Part shown: piece by piece, positions 6,773 through 8,013 of the stretch | How positions within the stretch are numbered: position 1 is the first letter of the stretch | How the letters are laid out: each line of letters opens with the position of its first letter | Assembly: GCA_028678635.1 (NCBI GenBank) | Contig: JAJRDC010000125.1 | Span: 1 to 8,013 of the forward strand | Direction of reading: 5' to 3' | DNA length: 8,013 nt | Source: Methanomicrobiales archaeon | Lineage (GTDB): Archaea; Halobacteriota; Methanomicrobia; Methanomicrobiales; JACTUA01 | The notes under the pieces: generated by a model | The model's database searches: none | What the model saw: only the letters and a program-made list of their open reading frames with translations | Told to the model about the DNA's origin: nothing | Position numbers and translations under genes: made by a program

Positions 6773-6804
6773 CGCCCGGTTCCCCTGCGCTGAAATACCG
6801 GCCT

Positions 6805-7794
6805 TTAACCGAAGTTGGCCAGGGCGTCCCGGATCTTCCGGATCTCCGCCACGTCCTGCACGGCGAGGGCTGCATCGAAGGTCTGGATGGCTTCGGCAGT
6901 TCTCCCCAGGGTGACAAGTACCATCCCCTTGTTGAAGAGGACGATGATGCTGTCCGGGTTCTGGGACAGGGCCTTGTCGAAACAGACCAGTGCGTCCCCG
7001 TGTTTTCCCATCTTCTGGAGCGTGGTACCCTTCTCGTACCATGCCCGGGCATTCTGTGGATCGATCCGGAGCACACGGTCGTAGTATGTCAGCGCCCGCT
7101 CGTAGGATCCCAGCCGTTCCAGGCGCATCCCCATCTCGATGCCGGCATCGATGTGCCGGGGATCGATGGACAGGGCCATCTCGAAACTCTTCAGGGCCCG
7201 GTCGTGGCGTTCCATCCGCTCCAGCGCGAGGCCCTTCTGGTACCAGAGGTCCGCACTCCTGGGGAACGCCTCCAGTGCACGGTCGAAACTGGTCAGTGCC
7301 TCCTCGTACCTCCCCAGGAATGCGAGGACGATTCCCCTGCTGTAGTACGCAACGGCGTACTTGGGATCCTTCTGGATTGCCTGGTCCCAGGACTCCAGGG
7401 CCTCCTCGTACCTCCCCAGCTTGCCCAGGCCGACACCCTTCTCGTACCAGGCAACCACCGCATGGCCAGGGTTGAGCGCGATGACCCGGTCAAAGCAGGG
7501 AAGGGCTTCCTCCACCCGGTTCAGCCGGGACAGGACGAGCCCCTTCTGGTACCACAGCTGCGACTGGTCCGGTGAGAGGGAAAGCGCCTGGTCAAGGGAC
7601 TGGAGTGCCCCGTCCAGATCCCCCATCGCCTTCTGGGCCAGGGCCTTTTTCAGCCAGAGTTCCCAGTCACCCGGGGCAGCCTCCAGGGCACGGGAAAAGA
7701 GCACCAGTGCCTCGTCGTACTTGCCCTGATCGGCAAGCGTTTCTCCCTCGCGGGTCAGGCGGTCCCCGTCTTTCTTCCAGGAAAAAATGCTCAT
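6805..7794 (-). CDS. TPR repeat protein with nine repeats
   Basis: The product is 329 aa and consists almost entirely of nine consecutive 34-residue tetratricopeptide repeats, from about residue 8 to 310. A short tail (EIRKIRDALANFG) follows. Canonical TPR positions are clear: W/L-Y-x-K-G near the start, G-R-Y-E-E-A-L in the middle, and D-x-A-L-x-x-x-P at the end. There is no signal peptide or membrane segment, so it is probably a cytosolic protein-binding scaffold. I chose ATG 7794, giving MSIFSWKK, because it directly precedes the first repeat; its upstream AGGTG is weak (11 nt away). GTG 7842, with GAGG (complement of 7851-7854) 8 nt upstream, would add 16 polar residues and is a real alternative. 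The partner is unknown. Such TPR proteins are abundant in Methanomicrobiales genomes. Confidence 0.9.
   Translation of the reverse strand: MSIFSWKKDGDRLTREGETLADQGKYDEALVLFSRALEAAPGDWELWLKKALAQKAMGDLDGALQSLDQALSLSPDQSQLWYQKGLVLSRLNRVEEALPCFDRVIALNPGHAVVAWYEKGVGLGKLGRYEEALESWDQAIQKDPKYAVAYYSRGIVLAFLGRYEEALTSFDRALEAFPRSADLWYQKGLALERMERHDRALKSFEMALSIDPRHIDAGIEMGMRLERLGSYERALTYYDRVLRIDPQNARAWYEKGTTLQKMGKHGDALVCFDKALSQNPDSIIVLFNKGMVLVTLGRTAEAIQTFDAALAVQDVAEIRKIRDALANFG
7298..7419 (-). repeat. Exact 20-nt repeat within the TPR gene
   Basis: An identical 20-nt sequence occurs at 7298-7317 and 7400-7419, offset by exactly 102 nt, or 34 codons. Both copies encode the LGRYEEA part of adjacent repeats (4 and 5). 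Identity at third codon positions suggests recent duplication or gene conversion between neighbouring repeats. Confidence 0.7.
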
Positions 7795-7821
7795 GGAGCC
7801 ACGCGCACCTGCCACTGCACC

Positions 7822-7852
7822 GGATTCCCGCGAGTCCCCCACGGGGGAATCC
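7822..7852 (-). promoter_or_regulatory. Leader hairpin over the alternative TPR start codon
   Basis: GGATTCCC (7822-7829) and GGGAATCC (7845-7852) form an 8-bp stem with a 15-nt loop. The alternative GTG start (7842-7840) lies in the loop and the GAGG site overlaps the stem edge. A competing CCCCC/GGGGG pairing is also possible. The structure could hide the first start and favour ATG 7794, or modulate translation. A T-rich element at 7881-7889 and a TATA-like element at 7932-7937 are candidate promoters on this strand. Confidence 0.35.
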
Positions 7853-7930
7853 TCAACGGTGGATCATTGCACGTTCCGGGTAAAAAAAGGGGCGGTTATG
7901 CGATGGTTCGGGCGGAAACACCGTAACCAT

Positions 7931-7938
7931 TCTATATG
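7931..7938 (+). promoter_or_regulatory. TATA-box-like element of the right-edge gene
   Basis: TCTATATG stands out as AT-rich in GC-rich surroundings. Its centre lies about 26-27 nt before ATG 7961. Archaeal transcription normally starts about 25 nt downstream of the TATA centre, so the transcript would begin at or next to the ATG. No purine-rich ribosome site is seen before this ATG, which agrees with a leaderless mRNA. Confidence 0.5.
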
Positions 7939-7960
7939 CCCGGCCTCCCCGGGTACTGGG

Positions 7961-8013
7961 ATGGCAGCTCCCGTGGAGATCGAGATCGTGGGCTACTCTG
8001 GGTCAGAGTGTGG
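7961..8013 (+). CDS. N-terminal fragment of an unidentified protein, cut by the window edge
   Basis: Eighteen codons are visible, reading MAAPVEIEIVGYSGSECG, with the frame open at the window end. The pattern (short N-terminus, a beta-strand-like EIEIVGY, then a Ser/Gly turn and a Cys) could begin a small alpha/beta protein with a Cys motif, but too little is visible to name a family. Support comes mainly from the TATA-like element about 27 nt upstream. It diverges from the TPR gene. Confidence 0.45.
   Translation, partial: MAAPVEIEIVGYSGSEC

Noticed and set aside
6213..7076. Minus-strand open frame (287 codons)
   Set aside because: It overlaps the ferritin gene antisense and the TPR gene in another frame, both of which have strong family signatures.

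Overview
The window looks like chromosomal DNA from a GC-rich methanogenic archaeon, most likely of the order Methanomicrobiales. This is inferred from style and not from a marker gene. Pointers are a large secreted protein with PKD repeats and a DNRLRE-type C-terminus, a nine-repeat TPR protein, a lipobox protein with a Thr/Ser/Pro linker, a DPS-like ferritin with a Cys pair, oligo-T tracts after several stop codons, and a TATA-like element about 27 nt before an ATG at the right edge. There is no rRNA, tRNA, CRISPR array, transposase or phage gene.

Layout. Positions 1-238 hold no gene I trust, but carry a perfect 9-bp hairpin. Positions 239-4216 (+) encode a secreted modular zinc metalloprotease of 1325 aa: signal peptide, Ig/CARDB-like domain, metzincin-type catalytic domain, Ig-like domains, two PKD domains and a DNRLRE-like C-terminus. 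It ends in a C8T5 tract. Positions 4217-4473 are a convergent intergenic region with terminator-like structures. On the minus strand, a Thr/Ser/Pro-linker lipoprotein (4878-5486) is followed by a four-helix membrane protein (4474-4806). From 5584 the plus strand carries a DUF4389-like membrane protein, a 79-aa two-helix membrane protein and a DPSL-like ferritin with a complete di-iron ligand set, closed by a T8 tract. The minus strand from 7794 to 6805 encodes a TPR protein. The right edge holds the first 18 codons of another plus-strand gene with a possible leaderless promoter.

How the genes relate. The large protein and the lipoprotein act outside the membrane, and three small proteins are membrane embedded, so much of the window concerns the cell envelope. 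The ferritin probably handles iron and peroxide. The TPR protein is a likely cytosolic scaffold. Apart from the short same-strand runs (4878/4806 minus; 5584/5939/6261 plus) I see no evidence that these form one pathway. I found no clear new multi-gene system. The most unusual items are the metzincin motif with Asn in place of Gly, its three Cys pairs, and a short motif that recurs only between genes.
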